A stretch of 64,000 bases of DNA. Source: a bacterium c-19. Its GTDB lineage: Bacteria > Bacillota_I > Bacilli_A > Erysipelotrichales > Erysipelotrichaceae. The translations under genes were made by a program, and so were the position numbers. The notes below the pieces were generated by a model that made no database searches, had not been told where the DNA came from, and worked only from the letters and a program-made list of their open reading frames with translations. The stretch spans positions 186,001 to 250,000 of the forward strand of contig QZED01000001.1 of NCBI GenBank assembly GCA_009917405.1, in the 5' to 3' direction. This document shows, one piece after another, positions 44,400 to 53,460 of this stretch (its first letter is position 1; each line of letters begins with the position of its first letter).

Positions 44400-46487
44400 T
44401 TAATTAGAGTGCAGTTCTTTTCTTATGTCTAAATGCTTAAAATAGCGGTAACTGATAAAATAACACAGAATAATTAACATCATAGTTGCGATAACATCAA
44501 GAAGCATCACTTGCCATAAAACATCAAAGCCATAATTATACCCCCATACATACGCCATAAAATACCCAATGATCCATGCAGGTATAATGATCATCAGTTG
44601 ATTCAAAAACGGAATACGATAGATTTTTCTGATTCCATTAGCTTTTAAATAAGCAATCTCTTTCTTTCGTGCATGAAGTGTATAAAGATACAATATCATC
44701 ATTAATATCGCTGTAACAACAAATAAGATTGTCGGCATTAACAAGGACAGCATCGCAGTTTCACGTAATGAGGCATATAATGTATCCTTTTCCGTTGCTT
44801 TATTTTTCACATATACATGATCTAATGTTTTATAAATTTGTTCACTTACTTCTTCTGTATATTTAGGATCATCTACCTGAATAATGTAAGTAGATGAAGT
44901 ATCATTTACATAGAAGTCATCACCTTCAAAGAAATTTTCTGTATATACTTCGTGATATTGTTTCATCAATTCTTTGTCTTGAATTATTTCATCATGATAT
45001 TTCTTAATCATGCGATAATCAATAAAGATTTTTTCTGCCCCGTAAATATCATAATATCCGTGGGAATAAATATCCTTTTCATAGATTCCTTGTACTGTTA
45101 ATTTACTTTTACGATATAACGCGGCTAAAGGTCGTGTTTCAACATCTCCGTTTATTCCTCCATAACTGGTAGAATAACCCATATGAATCGGCATATATAC
45201 TTCAATTTCCGTATGGTCTAAATGATCGATTTTTAAATCATTTGCTAAGTCCTTGGAAATAAAGACACCGCTGTCGACATTTTCATCTACCTTAACACTT
45301 TGCCTTTTCTTTAAATCTTTATCGCATGATGCAAAGGACAAAGACTCAAAGCTTACATCAAGGGTATTAATAGATTGATCACCATAACTAACCTCATTAT
45401 AAAATGCTCCCTCTGTATTAAAGGAATCATATTGCAAGGTGATGTTACCGTCGTCATCTATAACGGCAAGCGCGCTGTCAAACAAGATCATGTAAGGATA
45501 AATATTTTTAATATGCGGAATTTTAGTTACTTCATCAATTTGTTCTTTGGTGAAAGGATGAAAGTATTCATAGTAATAAAATTTATCTGATTCGTTAATC
45601 ATCGCTTCGGTATTATTAATAATTAATTCATCATTCGCAATACTTTCCAAAGTATCATCCATAAACTGCTTTGTTTTAAGTGTATTTGTCAATCCTTTGC
45701 TCATCTCATAAAAGGAAAATATCATCGCTGCTGATAATACAACGTAAATAAGAAAATGAGAAACAAAATGAAGCTTCGCATAAGAAAAATAAGGGAATTT
45801 CTTTCTTCCTTTAGTTTTATGATAAATAGCTTCTTTTACCGGCTCTGTGCTCATAATCTCAACGATTCGCTTCTCTTTTATTTCATAAATATGATCGGCG
45901 CTATAACGATTCTTATGATGGGTCGCTATTACAATCATGATATTCCTTTGCTTTAATCGATGCAGAATTTCGACAATTATTTCACTGTTAGATTCATCTA
46001 AATTAGCTGTCGGCTCATCCAACAATAACAGCTTCGGTTCTTTTACCAATGCCAAAGCAATCGCCAAACGCTGTTTTTCACCGCCCGATAAGCTTTTCAC
46101 CTTTTGTTTGATTGACAATGTTTCTAAAGATACTTCTTTTAACAGTTCCTGCATACGTTCATAATGAAAAGATAATCCGGCAATTTGAAACATTGCCTTA
46201 AAATTATCTTCAACATCAAGATCGGCAATAATACCGTAATTCTGAAATACATAAGCAATGTCATATTGTTTGATTTTTTCATCATTGTGATTAATTTCTG
46301 TTTGATTCCAAAGATATTGAAATTGATTCGTATGATCTAATAAACCGAGAATATTCAAAAGGCTTGATTTACCGCAACCGCTGACTCCGGTAAGCAATGT
46401 AATTTGATGCTCATACAATGAGATACTGCCTTGGTTGATGATAGTATCATTGAATTTAATCTGAACATTATTTAACTGTATCATCAA
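44400..46487 (-). CDS. ABC transporter, ATPase fused to FtsX-like permease (695 aa)
   Basis: The ABC domain (1-215) is complete: Walker A TGVSGCGKSS, signature LSGGEKQRLA, Walker B LLLLDEPTANLD and H-loop ATHH. A membrane helix follows (about 245-265), then a large outer domain of about 300 residues rich in Asp, Glu and Tyr, and three terminal helices. The permease motif KKEIAYLKANGIRK is present. The larger outer domain and intact DEPT motif contrast with its 605-residue neighbour, so the two may form a heterodimer with one stronger ATP site. It follows the small secreted protein gene, separated by an attenuator-like hairpin. Confidence 0.88.
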   Translation of the reverse strand: MMIQLNNVQIKFNDTIINQGSISLYEHQITLLTGVSGCGKSSLLNILGLLDHTNQFQYLWNQTEINHNDEKIKQYDIAYVFQNYGIIADLDVEDNFKAMFQIAGLSFHYERMQELLKEVSLETLSIKQKVKSLSGGEKQRLAIALALVKEPKLLLLDEPTANLDESNSEIIVEILHRLKQRNIMIVIATHHKNRYSADHIYEIKEKRIVEIMSTEPVKEAIYHKTKGRKKFPYFSYAKLHFVSHFLIYVVLSAAMIFSFYEMSKGLTNTLKTKQFMDDTLESIANDELIINNTEAMINESDKFYYYEYFHPFTKEQIDEVTKIPHIKNIYPYMILFDSALAVIDDDGNITLQYDSFNTEGAFYNEVSYGDQSINTLDVSFESLSFASCDKDLKKRQSVKVDENVDSGVFISKDLANDLKIDHLDHTEIEVYMPIHMGYSTSYGGINGDVETRPLAALYRKSKLTVQGIYEKDIYSHGYYDIYGAEKIFIDYRMIKKYHDEIIQDKELMKQYHEVYTENFFEGDDFYVNDTSSTYIIQVDDPKYTEEVSEQIYKTLDHVYVKNKATEKDTLYASLRETAMLSLLMPTILFVVTAILMMILYLYTLHARKKEIAYLKANGIRKIYRIPFLNQLMIIIPAWIIGYFMAYVWGYNYGFDVLWQVMLLDVIATMMLIILCYFISYRYFKHLDIRKELHSN

Positions 46488-46499
46488 AATCCCTCCCTA

Positions 46500-46536
46500 T
46501 TAATAAAAGAATATGTTGAATCCAACACATTCTTTA
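46500..46536 (-). terminator. attenuator-like hairpin between the secreted protein and ABC genes
   Basis: On the minus strand AAAGAATGTGTTG and CAACATATTCTTT pair with one mismatch and are followed by TATTAA, a weak T tract. Partial read-through would give much secreted protein and less transporter. Confidence 0.55.
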
Positions 46537-46548
46537 TTAAAAAATTTT

Positions 46549-46923
46549 CTACCATCTTAATATAGCAGTTAAATTACTCTTTTTAGTCACGCCATTAATA
46601 GTTATACGTGACTCACCCGCATAATTTCTGTAATTATCTCTAATCAAAGTTGGAATGACATTTCCATGATCTGTAGCATATTTTCCTGTACCACTGGATT
46701 TCCAAGTCACAGAAACATTAGATATAGTACTCTTAGTACCTACAACAGTAACTGTTCCTGTCACAACATAATATTGTTTGACAGTGTTGTAAGTATGTAC
46801 GCTTGAATTTGCACTTGTATCATAAACAACTGCTCGCGCTTGTGCATTCACATCCGTAATCAAACCCATACAACATAAAACACTAACACCAAATAAACTG
46901 CATAAAACTTTTAATCTCTTCAT
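46549..46923 (-). CDS. small secreted protein of unknown function, upstream of the ABC pair
   Basis: This 124-residue product has a clear signal peptide (basic start MKRLK, hydrophobic core, AQA-like cleavage site near residue 29), giving a mature protein of about 95 residues. The mature part is Thr/Ser/Val/Tyr-rich, basic, has no Cys and looks like beta strands; it ends in Arg-Trp. I do not recognise a family. Its strong promoter, hairpin after the stop and following ABC pair resemble bacteriocin or secreted-effector operons with export or immunity transporters. A role as the transporter's ligand or partner is equally possible. AGGAGGAGAT gives a strong ribosome site. Confidence 0.75.
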   Translation of the reverse strand: MKRLKVLCSLFGVSVLCCMGLITDVNAQARAVVYDTSANSSVHTYNTVKQYYVVTGTVTVVGTKSTISNVSVTWKSSGTGKYATDHGNVIPTLIRDNYRNYAGESRITINGVTKKSNLTAILRW

Positions 46924-46938
46924 ACATATCTCCTCCTA

Positions 46939-46976
46939 GAAAACGCATTTTTCAGTCGACTGAAGTAACCGTTTTC
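46939..46976. repeat. two-part perfect inverted repeat in the leader of the secreted-protein gene
   Basis: The outer arms GAAAACG/CGTTTTC and the inner palindrome TTCAGTCGACTGAA are separated by symmetrical 5-base spacers, giving 38 bases of dyad symmetry between the -10 and the ribosome site. It could be an operator for a dimer or tetramer regulator, or an RNA stem controlling translation. Confidence 0.85.
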
Positions 46977-46989
46977 ATTTTACATTCAT

Positions 46990-47018
46990 ATAGTATCATT
47001 TATAAGAATAATTGTCAA
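46990..47018 (-). promoter_or_regulatory. strong sigma-A promoter of the secreted-protein/ABC operon
   Basis: On the minus strand a perfect TTGACA, a 17-base spacer and TACTAT lie 67-95 bases before the ATG. Confidence 0.8.
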
Positions 47019-47045
47019 TAATTTTTTTAATTAAATCAATCTATT

Positions 47046-47079
47046 TAAAAAATCACAGGACCCGAAAGCACTGTGATTT
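47046..47079 (-). terminator. intrinsic terminator of the hisS-aspS operon
   Basis: AATCACAG and CTGTGATT form an 8-bp stem followed on the minus strand by TTTT, 30-60 bases after aspS. Confidence 0.75.
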
Positions 47080-47108
47080 CAATTATTATTAACAGATTAC
47101 ACTTCTGC

Positions 47109-48845
47109 TTATTTCAGCTTTAAGTGCAGCTCATCTAATTGCTGCTCATAAACAGGACTCGGTGCATCGCTCATAAGATCTGCCGCACTTGCTGTTTTCG
47201 GGAACGCGACAACATCACGGATATTATCAGTATTTGCCAATAACATCACCAAACGCTCCAAACCGATACCTACTCCACCATGCGGCGGTGTGCCGTATTG
47301 GAATGCGTCAAGGAAAAAGCCGAATTTATTATGTGCTTCTTCCATACTCATGCCGATTGCTTCAAATACCTTTTCCTGTAATTTTTGATCATGAATACGA
47401 ATCGAACCACTTAATAGCTCATAGCCATTTACAACTAAGTCATATGCCCTTGAATAACAGTGCTGTGGATCATTCATCAGCTTATCCACATCTTCCTCAT
47501 TCGGAGCAGTAAACGGATGATGTGCCGCTACATAGCGATCTTCTTCTGCACTGTATTCAAACATCGGAAAATTCGTAACCCATAAAAAGCGATATGCATT
47601 TTTATCAATCAATTCCAGCTGATGACCCAGTTTTTGACGCAATGCCCCTAATGCCGTCTGTGCTGTATGCATTTGGTCGGCAATCATAAAGACAAGATCA
47701 CCGTTTTCAACATGCAGTGCTGTTTGAATCGCTGCTTTTTCTTCATCACTTAACACTTTAGCGACGGAACCGCTGATTCCGTCTTCACCGTATTTCAAAT
47801 ATGCAAGTGCCTTAGCACCGTATACTTTTACATACTCTTGTAGCTGATCCAATTCCTTGCGTGAAAAACGACCAGCACCCTGTTTCACCACAAGCGCCTG
47901 TACAATACCGTTTTGTTCTAAAATCTGCGCAAACAGCTTAAACTCAGTATTGCGGAAAACTTCACTGATATTATGGCATTCCATATCAAAGCGCAAATCT
48001 GGTTTATCACTGCCGTATTTTGCCATACATTCCTCATAAGGTAGACGCAAAAACGGCTCTAAATCAATTCCTTTGATCTCACGGAAGATTTTACGCATTA
48101 AGCCTTCAGTCATTTCCCAAACATCTTCCTCTTCGACAAAACTCATCTCAATATCAATCTGGGTAAACTCCGGCTGACGATCGGCACGCAAATCTTCATC
48201 TCTGAAGCAGCGAGCGATTTGAAAATATTTCTCCATGCCAGATATCATCAACAGCTGCTTATAAAGCTGCGGAGACTGTGGTAATGCATAAAAGGTTCCT
48301 TCGCTGATACGACTCGGTACCAAATAATCTCTGGCTCCCTCAGGTGTTGATTTACATAAGATCGGTGTTTCTACTTCAATAAAACCTTGGTCGGACAAAT
48401 AATTGCGAGTAATCATCGCAACACGATGACGTAAGATTAAATTCTGCTGAAGCGGCTTACGGCGCAGATCCAAATAGCGATATTTTAAACGTGTATCCTC
48501 TAATGCATCAGTTTCATCAGCGATGATGATCGGAGTTGTTTTCGCACTGTTGATGATTTTCACATCCGTAACGGCGATTTCAATTTCTCCGGTCGCAAGC
48601 TTCGGATTCTTATCCTTGCGCTCTACTACTGTACCGGTTACCGACAGCACATATTCATTACGCACCTCATTGATCACATCGGTCAGACTTTCATCAAAGA
48701 CAAGCTGAGTGATTCCCTCTCGATCTCTGAGATCGATAAAAACCAGCGAACCGAAGTTGCGGCGCTTTGCGACCCAACCGATCAATGTGACCGGTTCATT
48801 CACATTCTGAATTCGTAATTCCCCGTTATTATGTGTACGTTTCAT
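47109..48845 (-). CDS. aspS: aspartyl-tRNA synthetase, bacterial type
   Basis: This 578-residue class IIb synthetase has the N-terminal OB-fold anticodon domain (RIQNVNEPVTLIGWVAKRR), motif 2 (FQIARCFRDEDLRADRQPEFTQ) and motif 3 (GVGIGLERLVMLL), plus the GAD insertion of bacterial enzymes. I chose the ATG at 48845, with AGAGGAA upstream, just past the hisS stop. It is co-transcribed with hisS behind a T-box leader. Whether it is discriminating or also charges tRNA-Asn is not decided; gatCAB is not in the window. Confidence 0.96.
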   Translation of the reverse strand: MKRTHNNGELRIQNVNEPVTLIGWVAKRRNFGSLVFIDLRDREGITQLVFDESLTDVINEVRNEYVLSVTGTVVERKDKNPKLATGEIEIAVTDVKIINSAKTTPIIIADETDALEDTRLKYRYLDLRRKPLQQNLILRHRVAMITRNYLSDQGFIEVETPILCKSTPEGARDYLVPSRISEGTFYALPQSPQLYKQLLMISGMEKYFQIARCFRDEDLRADRQPEFTQIDIEMSFVEEEDVWEMTEGLMRKIFREIKGIDLEPFLRLPYEECMAKYGSDKPDLRFDMECHNISEVFRNTEFKLFAQILEQNGIVQALVVKQGAGRFSRKELDQLQEYVKVYGAKALAYLKYGEDGISGSVAKVLSDEEKAAIQTALHVENGDLVFMIADQMHTAQTALGALRQKLGHQLELIDKNAYRFLWVTNFPMFEYSAEEDRYVAAHHPFTAPNEEDVDKLMNDPQHCYSRAYDLVVNGYELLSGSIRIHDQKLQEKVFEAIGMSMEEAHNKFGFFLDAFQYGTPPHGGVGIGLERLVMLLANTDNIRDVVAFPKTASAADLMSDAPSPVYEQQLDELHLKLK

Positions 48846-48859
48846 AGTATTCCTCTTTT

Positions 48860-50194
48860 CTATTCGTGATGATGTGTACATGTGCAGTTTCCCGGCTCAC
48901 AGTTACATTCATGTTCATTCTCTGCCTCGAAAAACTGATCCATTGTAGCTACCATATCATCAAGTGCTACCGTTTTTTGTAGTTTATCAGCAATGCGTTT
49001 GATCGTCACACTTCCCTGTGCAACTTCATCTTCACAGATGATGATAACAGCCTTTGCTTTTTTGCGGTCAACCGTGCGGTACTGCGCCTTAAGCGAACGA
49101 TTTTGATAATCGCATTCACAGCGATAGCCGTTCGCTCTCAATGTTGTTGTAACCGACAATGCGTGAAGGGCAACCTCAGGTGATAATGAGATGACATACG
49201 CATCTAATTCTGCTTTTTCTCCTAATAAAATCCCCTCTGCCTCACAAGCAATGATCAAGCGCTCAATTCCCATCGCCCAACCGATACCGCTCATTTCCGG
49301 ACCGCCGAAATATTCCACTAATCCGTCATAACGTCCGCCGGCGAATACAGTTGACTGCGCTCCCATCTCCTTGTTTTCACTTACCACCTCAAATACCGTA
49401 TGTGTATAATAATCCAGTCCTCTGACCAATGTATCGTCAATTTCATACGGAATGCCTAATGCATCCAATCCTTTTAATACTTGATCAAAATATGTTTTAG
49501 ATTCTTCATTCAAATAGTCCTTCATCTTCGGCACTGTTTTCATAACTGCCGCATCCTTGTCTACCTTACAATCAAGAATACGCAGTGGATTTTGTTCATA
49601 TCGGCGTTTACAATCACTGCACATCGTATCAATCGCACCTTTAAAATGTTCCTTTAAGGCTGCGCGATAAGCATTGCGTGATTCGTCATCACCTAAAGTA
49701 TTGATCAATACCTTTAAATCCTTTAAACCTAAAGAATTAATAAAGGACCAGCCCAGTGCAATACATTCCACATCCAGCAACGGATTTTTCACCCCGATCA
49801 CTTCTACACCAAACTGATGAAAAATACGCTGTCTTCCTTTTTGCGGACGTTCATGACGACACATCGGACCGACATAATATAGCTTTGCCGGCAAATCAGG
49901 CTCACCGAATAGCTTATGTTCCACAAAGCTGCGTACTACACCAGCTGTCATTTCCGGGCGCAAGGTCAATGATGTACTTGAATTTTCCAATTGAAATGTA
50001 TACATCTCCTTATTCACCATATCACTGGCATCATTCCCCCGCTTAAATACATTCGTATGTTCAAAGATCGGTGTGCGGATTTCATCATAATCATACACAT
50101 GACAAAACTGTCTGATTTGATCTTCTAGCATCTGCCATTTTTCCACCTCTCCCGGTAAGATATCCTGTGTTCCTCGCGGTACTTGATAATTCAT
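48860..50194 (-). CDS. hisS: histidyl-tRNA synthetase with a Cys/His-rich tail
   Basis: This 444-residue class IIa enzyme shows motif 2 (CRHERPQKGRQRIFHQFGVE), the histidine-A motif VRGLDYYTHTVFE and motif 3 GIGWAMGIERL, then an anticodon-binding domain. It ends with an extra tail of about 16 residues, EHECNCEPGNCTCTHHHE, with four Cys and four His, that looks like a metal-binding site and is not part of the normal HisRS. I chose the ATG at 50194, preceded by AGGAGG. Expression is governed by the T-box leader directly upstream. Confidence 0.95.
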   Translation of the reverse strand: MNYQVPRGTQDILPGEVEKWQMLEDQIRQFCHVYDYDEIRTPIFEHTNVFKRGNDASDMVNKEMYTFQLENSSTSLTLRPEMTAGVVRSFVEHKLFGEPDLPAKLYYVGPMCRHERPQKGRQRIFHQFGVEVIGVKNPLLDVECIALGWSFINSLGLKDLKVLINTLGDDESRNAYRAALKEHFKGAIDTMCSDCKRRYEQNPLRILDCKVDKDAAVMKTVPKMKDYLNEESKTYFDQVLKGLDALGIPYEIDDTLVRGLDYYTHTVFEVVSENKEMGAQSTVFAGGRYDGLVEYFGGPEMSGIGWAMGIERLIIACEAEGILLGEKAELDAYVISLSPEVALHALSVTTTLRANGYRCECDYQNRSLKAQYRTVDRKKAKAVIIICEDEVAQGSVTIKRIADKLQKTVALDDMVATMDQFFEAENEHECNCEPGNCTCTHHHE

Positions 50195-50428
50195 GCAAAT
50201 TCCTCCTGTCAATAAAAAAACGCCCTATTATAAGGACGTAGTTACGCGGTGCCACCTTACTTCATGAATCAAAACTCATGCTCTTTCTTTCGTAACGTGA
50301 AATACACGGCATTCCATTTCCTGAATGCTCCTAAACGGTGTCTTCGCAAGTCATGCGACAGAAATGTTTCAGCTTTTCATTTCCTCTCTGTGATCGCTGT
50401 TTCAAGCGTATTCCGTTATAACAGATAT
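50195..50428 (-). promoter_or_regulatory. T-box riboswitch leader of hisS-aspS
   Basis: The conserved T-box core AAGGTGGCACCGCG is at about 50258-50245 on the minus strand, followed by the terminator ACGTCC/GGGCGT with a seven-T tract just before hisS. Stem I near the 5' end ends in GAAGACACCG. The specifier region there contains GACAC (50342-50338), which holds GAC (Asp) and CAC (His) in overlapping frames. Uncharged tRNA would stabilise the antiterminator and turn on both synthetases. Confidence 0.93.
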
Positions 50429-50434
50429 GGATAT

Positions 50435-50463
50435 AGTTTACCAGTGTGCATCTAAATTGTCAA
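50435..50463 (-). promoter_or_regulatory. promoter of the hisS T-box transcript
   Basis: On the minus strand a perfect TTGACA, a 17-base spacer and TAAACT place the start near 50428. Confidence 0.8.
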
Positions 50464-50493
50464 GTCGCAAGTTCGTCTAACAAAGAGAAAAGA

Positions 50494-52701
50494 TTACTGA
50501 ATGACACGCTCCACTCGTGTTACCGAATTGATCTTGCGCAGGTTTGCCATCAGAATCTGTAAATGACGAGCATTTTCAACCACAACACTCATTTTGGTCG
50601 TTGCCGTTATCTTATCATCATTAACCTTGGAATCGACATGATTTAAGCCTGCTTTGCATTGTGATACGATTGTCACAATATCACTTAACAGAAAATTGCG
50701 ATCCATAGAGTGAATGATCAATTTTACCTCATACTGCTTCTGTTCAATGTTTTCATCCCAATAAACTTGAATCAAACGAGCTTTTTCGTTTTGAATATTC
50801 GGACAGTCACAGCGATGTACCTTGACCCCCTGCCCCATGGAGACATAACCGATGATATCATCACCGGGTACTGGGGTGCAGCAGGATGCCAAGGAAATTT
50901 TCATCGTTTCCACACCTGCTACATACACACCGCTTTTGCTCGGTGTTTTGCGGCGATTGGCTTCCTGACGATTAAATAATTCAACTAAATCATTATTATC
51001 TAATGCGGCATTGGATTTATGCTTAACAAGCCGCTCAATAACTGCCGGAAGGCTCACACTCTTAACTCCGATCGCATACATCAAATCGTTGTAATTGGAA
51101 AAAGACAGCGAGTTCATAATCGTTTCTATGCGCTTTTTATCAAAATATTGATGCAGATCTAAGTTTCGACGACGCAGTTCTTCTTGAAGAATTTCTTCCC
51201 CCTTTTTAATGCCGCCGGCACGCTGTTCACTTTCTCGTCGTTGAAAAAATGAGCGAATCTTATTGCGGGCATGGGTACTCTTTACGAATTTAATCCAATC
51301 TTCACTCGGTCCCAATGATTGCTTAGAGGTTCTAATATCGACCACATCACCGGTTTTCAGCTGCGTATTCAATGGTACCAACACGCCATTTACCGTAGCG
51401 CCGATCGCATGATGTCCAACCTCTGTATGAATGCGATAGGCAAAGTCAATCGGTGTAGAGCCATTAGGCAATGCGATCACCCGCCCTTTTGGTGACATCA
51501 CATAGACATTTGCTTCAAAGATATCCCGCTGCATCATATTCATAAATTCCATCGCATCATCATTAACCTCATCACTCATAATGCTGAAATCTCTGAACCA
51601 ATGCAGCTGTTCCTCAATTTCCTTTTGTTGTACCTTGGAATTATAATTTGCGTTTTCTTTATAGCGCCAATGTGCCGCAATACCTTGTTCGGCAATTCGA
51701 TCCATATCCTCGGTACGAATCTGCACCTCAAAAATATTGCCGCCTTCTCCCATGATCGTCGTATGCAAAGACTGATACAAATTGACCTTCGGCATGGCGA
51801 TATAATCCTTAAACCGCCCCGGAATCGGACGATATTTCGCATGGATATATCCTAGTATTTCATAACAGGCACTGTCAGTATCCGTAATGATTCGTATCGC
51901 CAAAAGGTCCATGATTTCCTCAAACCGTTTATTTTTAGTCTTCATCTTTTTATAAATGCTGTAAAGATGCTTACTGCGACCAAAAATGCGATAACTGATA
52001 TGATGCTCATCCATCATTTCACTAATTTCGCGGATCATTTGCCGTACTTGATCGTCGCGCTCAACCTTACGCTTTTCCACCAAATGCGCAATTTCATGAT
52101 ATTTATCATTGTTCAAGTACATAAATGATAAATCTTCTAATTCATTTTTTATTTCACTGATACCGAGACGATGGGCAATCGGTGCATAGACTTCTAAGGT
52201 TTCAGCCGCAATTCGCTTTTGCTTTTCCTCGCGCATAAATTGCAGGGTACGCATATTATGTAAACGATCAGCCAGCTTAATTAGAATTACACGAACATCT
52301 TTTGCCATAGCGATAAAGATTTTGCGATGATTGCTTGCCTGATATTCCTTTTCATCCTGAAATTTCAGATTGGAAATCTTAGTAACCGCTTCTACGAGCA
52401 TTGTCACCTCATCGCCGAACATCTCACGCATTTCCTCACAGCCGACTTCACAATCTTCAATCACATCATGAAGCAGTCCTGCCGCAATCGTAGTAGGTCC
52501 GGTTCGCAACTGAGCTAAAATATAGGCAACCGAAGTCAAATGAACCAAATACGGCTCTCCGCTCTTGCGAAACTGGCCTTCATGTTGCTTCTTTGCACAT
52601 AAATATGCCCTCGTAATTAAATCAATATTTTCTTCTTTGCGAATGTAGGACTTCACTTCCTTAATCACTTCATCAAAGGTTACAGAGGTATGTTTATTCA
52701 T
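50494..52701 (-). CDS. rel: bifunctional (p)ppGpp synthetase/hydrolase Rel
   Basis: This 735-residue stringent-response enzyme has an HD hydrolase domain (HEGQFRKSGEPYLVHLTSVAYI, LLHDVIEDC), a synthetase domain (GRSKHLYSIYKKM, NLYQSLHTTIMG, EVQIRTEDMDRIAEQGIAAHW), a TGS domain (ALPNGSTPIDFAYRIH), the zinc-finger-like CCTPVPGDDIIG region and a C-terminal ACT domain. It senses uncharged tRNA on the ribosome. It follows apt by 37 bases and precedes hisS, the usual Firmicute order; dtd, often between, is missing. Confidence 0.97.
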   Translation of the reverse strand: MNKHTSVTFDEVIKEVKSYIRKEENIDLITRAYLCAKKQHEGQFRKSGEPYLVHLTSVAYILAQLRTGPTTIAAGLLHDVIEDCEVGCEEMREMFGDEVTMLVEAVTKISNLKFQDEKEYQASNHRKIFIAMAKDVRVILIKLADRLHNMRTLQFMREEKQKRIAAETLEVYAPIAHRLGISEIKNELEDLSFMYLNNDKYHEIAHLVEKRKVERDDQVRQMIREISEMMDEHHISYRIFGRSKHLYSIYKKMKTKNKRFEEIMDLLAIRIITDTDSACYEILGYIHAKYRPIPGRFKDYIAMPKVNLYQSLHTTIMGEGGNIFEVQIRTEDMDRIAEQGIAAHWRYKENANYNSKVQQKEIEEQLHWFRDFSIMSDEVNDDAMEFMNMMQRDIFEANVYVMSPKGRVIALPNGSTPIDFAYRIHTEVGHHAIGATVNGVLVPLNTQLKTGDVVDIRTSKQSLGPSEDWIKFVKSTHARNKIRSFFQRRESEQRAGGIKKGEEILQEELRRRNLDLHQYFDKKRIETIMNSLSFSNYNDLMYAIGVKSVSLPAVIERLVKHKSNAALDNNDLVELFNRQEANRRKTPSKSGVYVAGVETMKISLASCCTPVPGDDIIGYVSMGQGVKVHRCDCPNIQNEKARLIQVYWDENIEQKQYEVKLIIHSMDRNFLLSDIVTIVSQCKAGLNHVDSKVNDDKITATTKMSVVVENARHLQILMANLRKINSVTRVERVIQ

Positions 52702-52738
52702 ATTTTGCTCACCTGCTTTCCTTAGTTATCTATCGTTT

Positions 52739-53254
52739 TTATTCAAAGCTCATCAATGTCAACAGCGGATAATCCTTTAACAGCTCTCTTCCCTTTAAAG
52801 AAAGTAATTCGATCAAAAAGGCACATCCAACAACTTCACCGCCGAGTTGCTTCACAATTTGAATTGTCGCATCAACGGTTCCGCCGGTTGCCAGTAGATC
52901 ATCAATGATCAGTACTCTTTGACCTTTTTGAATGCTGTCTGCATGAACATGCAGTTCATTGGTTCCGTATTCTAAATCATAGGATACACTAACCGTTTCA
53001 CGTGGCAGTTTGCCCGGTTTTCTTACCGGTATAAAGCCGATGCCAAGCTCATAAGCAACGGGACAGCCGAAAATAAAGCCGCGTGATTCAGGTCCCATAA
53101 TAACCTGTGCATCTACTTCCTTTGCAAACTCACAAAGGCGCTTACAGGCTTCCTGAAATGCGTCAGGAGCAGCCATCAGCGGTGTAATATCTCGAAACAG
53201 GATTCCTTCCTGCGGAAAATCCGGTATTGTCGCAATATAATCTTTTAAATTCAT
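52739..53254 (-). CDS. apt: adenine phosphoribosyltransferase
   Basis: This 171-residue purine-salvage enzyme joins adenine and PRPP to give AMP. The PRPP-binding motif is [13 protein letters not shown], and the start has [18 protein letters not shown]. It is between recJ/efp and rel; in Bacillus apt also sits between recJ and relA. The gap before efp (53255-53435) has a TATAAT-containing promoter (near 53285) and nothing else I can support. Confidence 0.96.
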   Translation of the reverse strand: MNLKDYIATIPDFPQEGILFRDITPLMAAPDAFQEACKRLCEFAKEVDAQVIMGPESRGFIFGCPVAYELGIGFIPVRKPGKLPRETVSVSYDLEYGTNELHVHADSIQKGQRVLIIDDLLATGGTVDATIQIVKQLGGEVVGCAFLIELLSLKGRELLKDYPLLTLMSFE

Positions 53255-53435
53255 AAATAAAAAGCCTCCCTTTATAATAGTATTATTATAGCAAATCCTT
53301 TTTTAAATTGCATTATGAAATAGTTCATCTGCGAATAAAATTCATCATTTTGAGATAAGAAGCATACTCATCTATAATATTAAACCAATGAAAGAATCAA
53401 ATACATTCAAATGCTAAAAAACAATTTCACTTAAC

Positions 53436-53460
53436 AAAAAAAGAGCAACCGCCCTTTTTT
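53436..53460 (-). terminator. intrinsic terminator of efp
   Basis: AAAGGGC and GCTCTTT (one G-U pair) with the loop GGTT are followed by a run of T on the minus strand; the hairpin touches the efp stop. Confidence 0.8.

Noticed and set aside
46549-46923. Lactococcin 972-like bacteriocin identity for the small secreted protein
   Set aside because: The layout with ABC genes is similar, but the His/Tyr/Gly pattern of that family is not seen, so only an unknown secreted protein is claimed.
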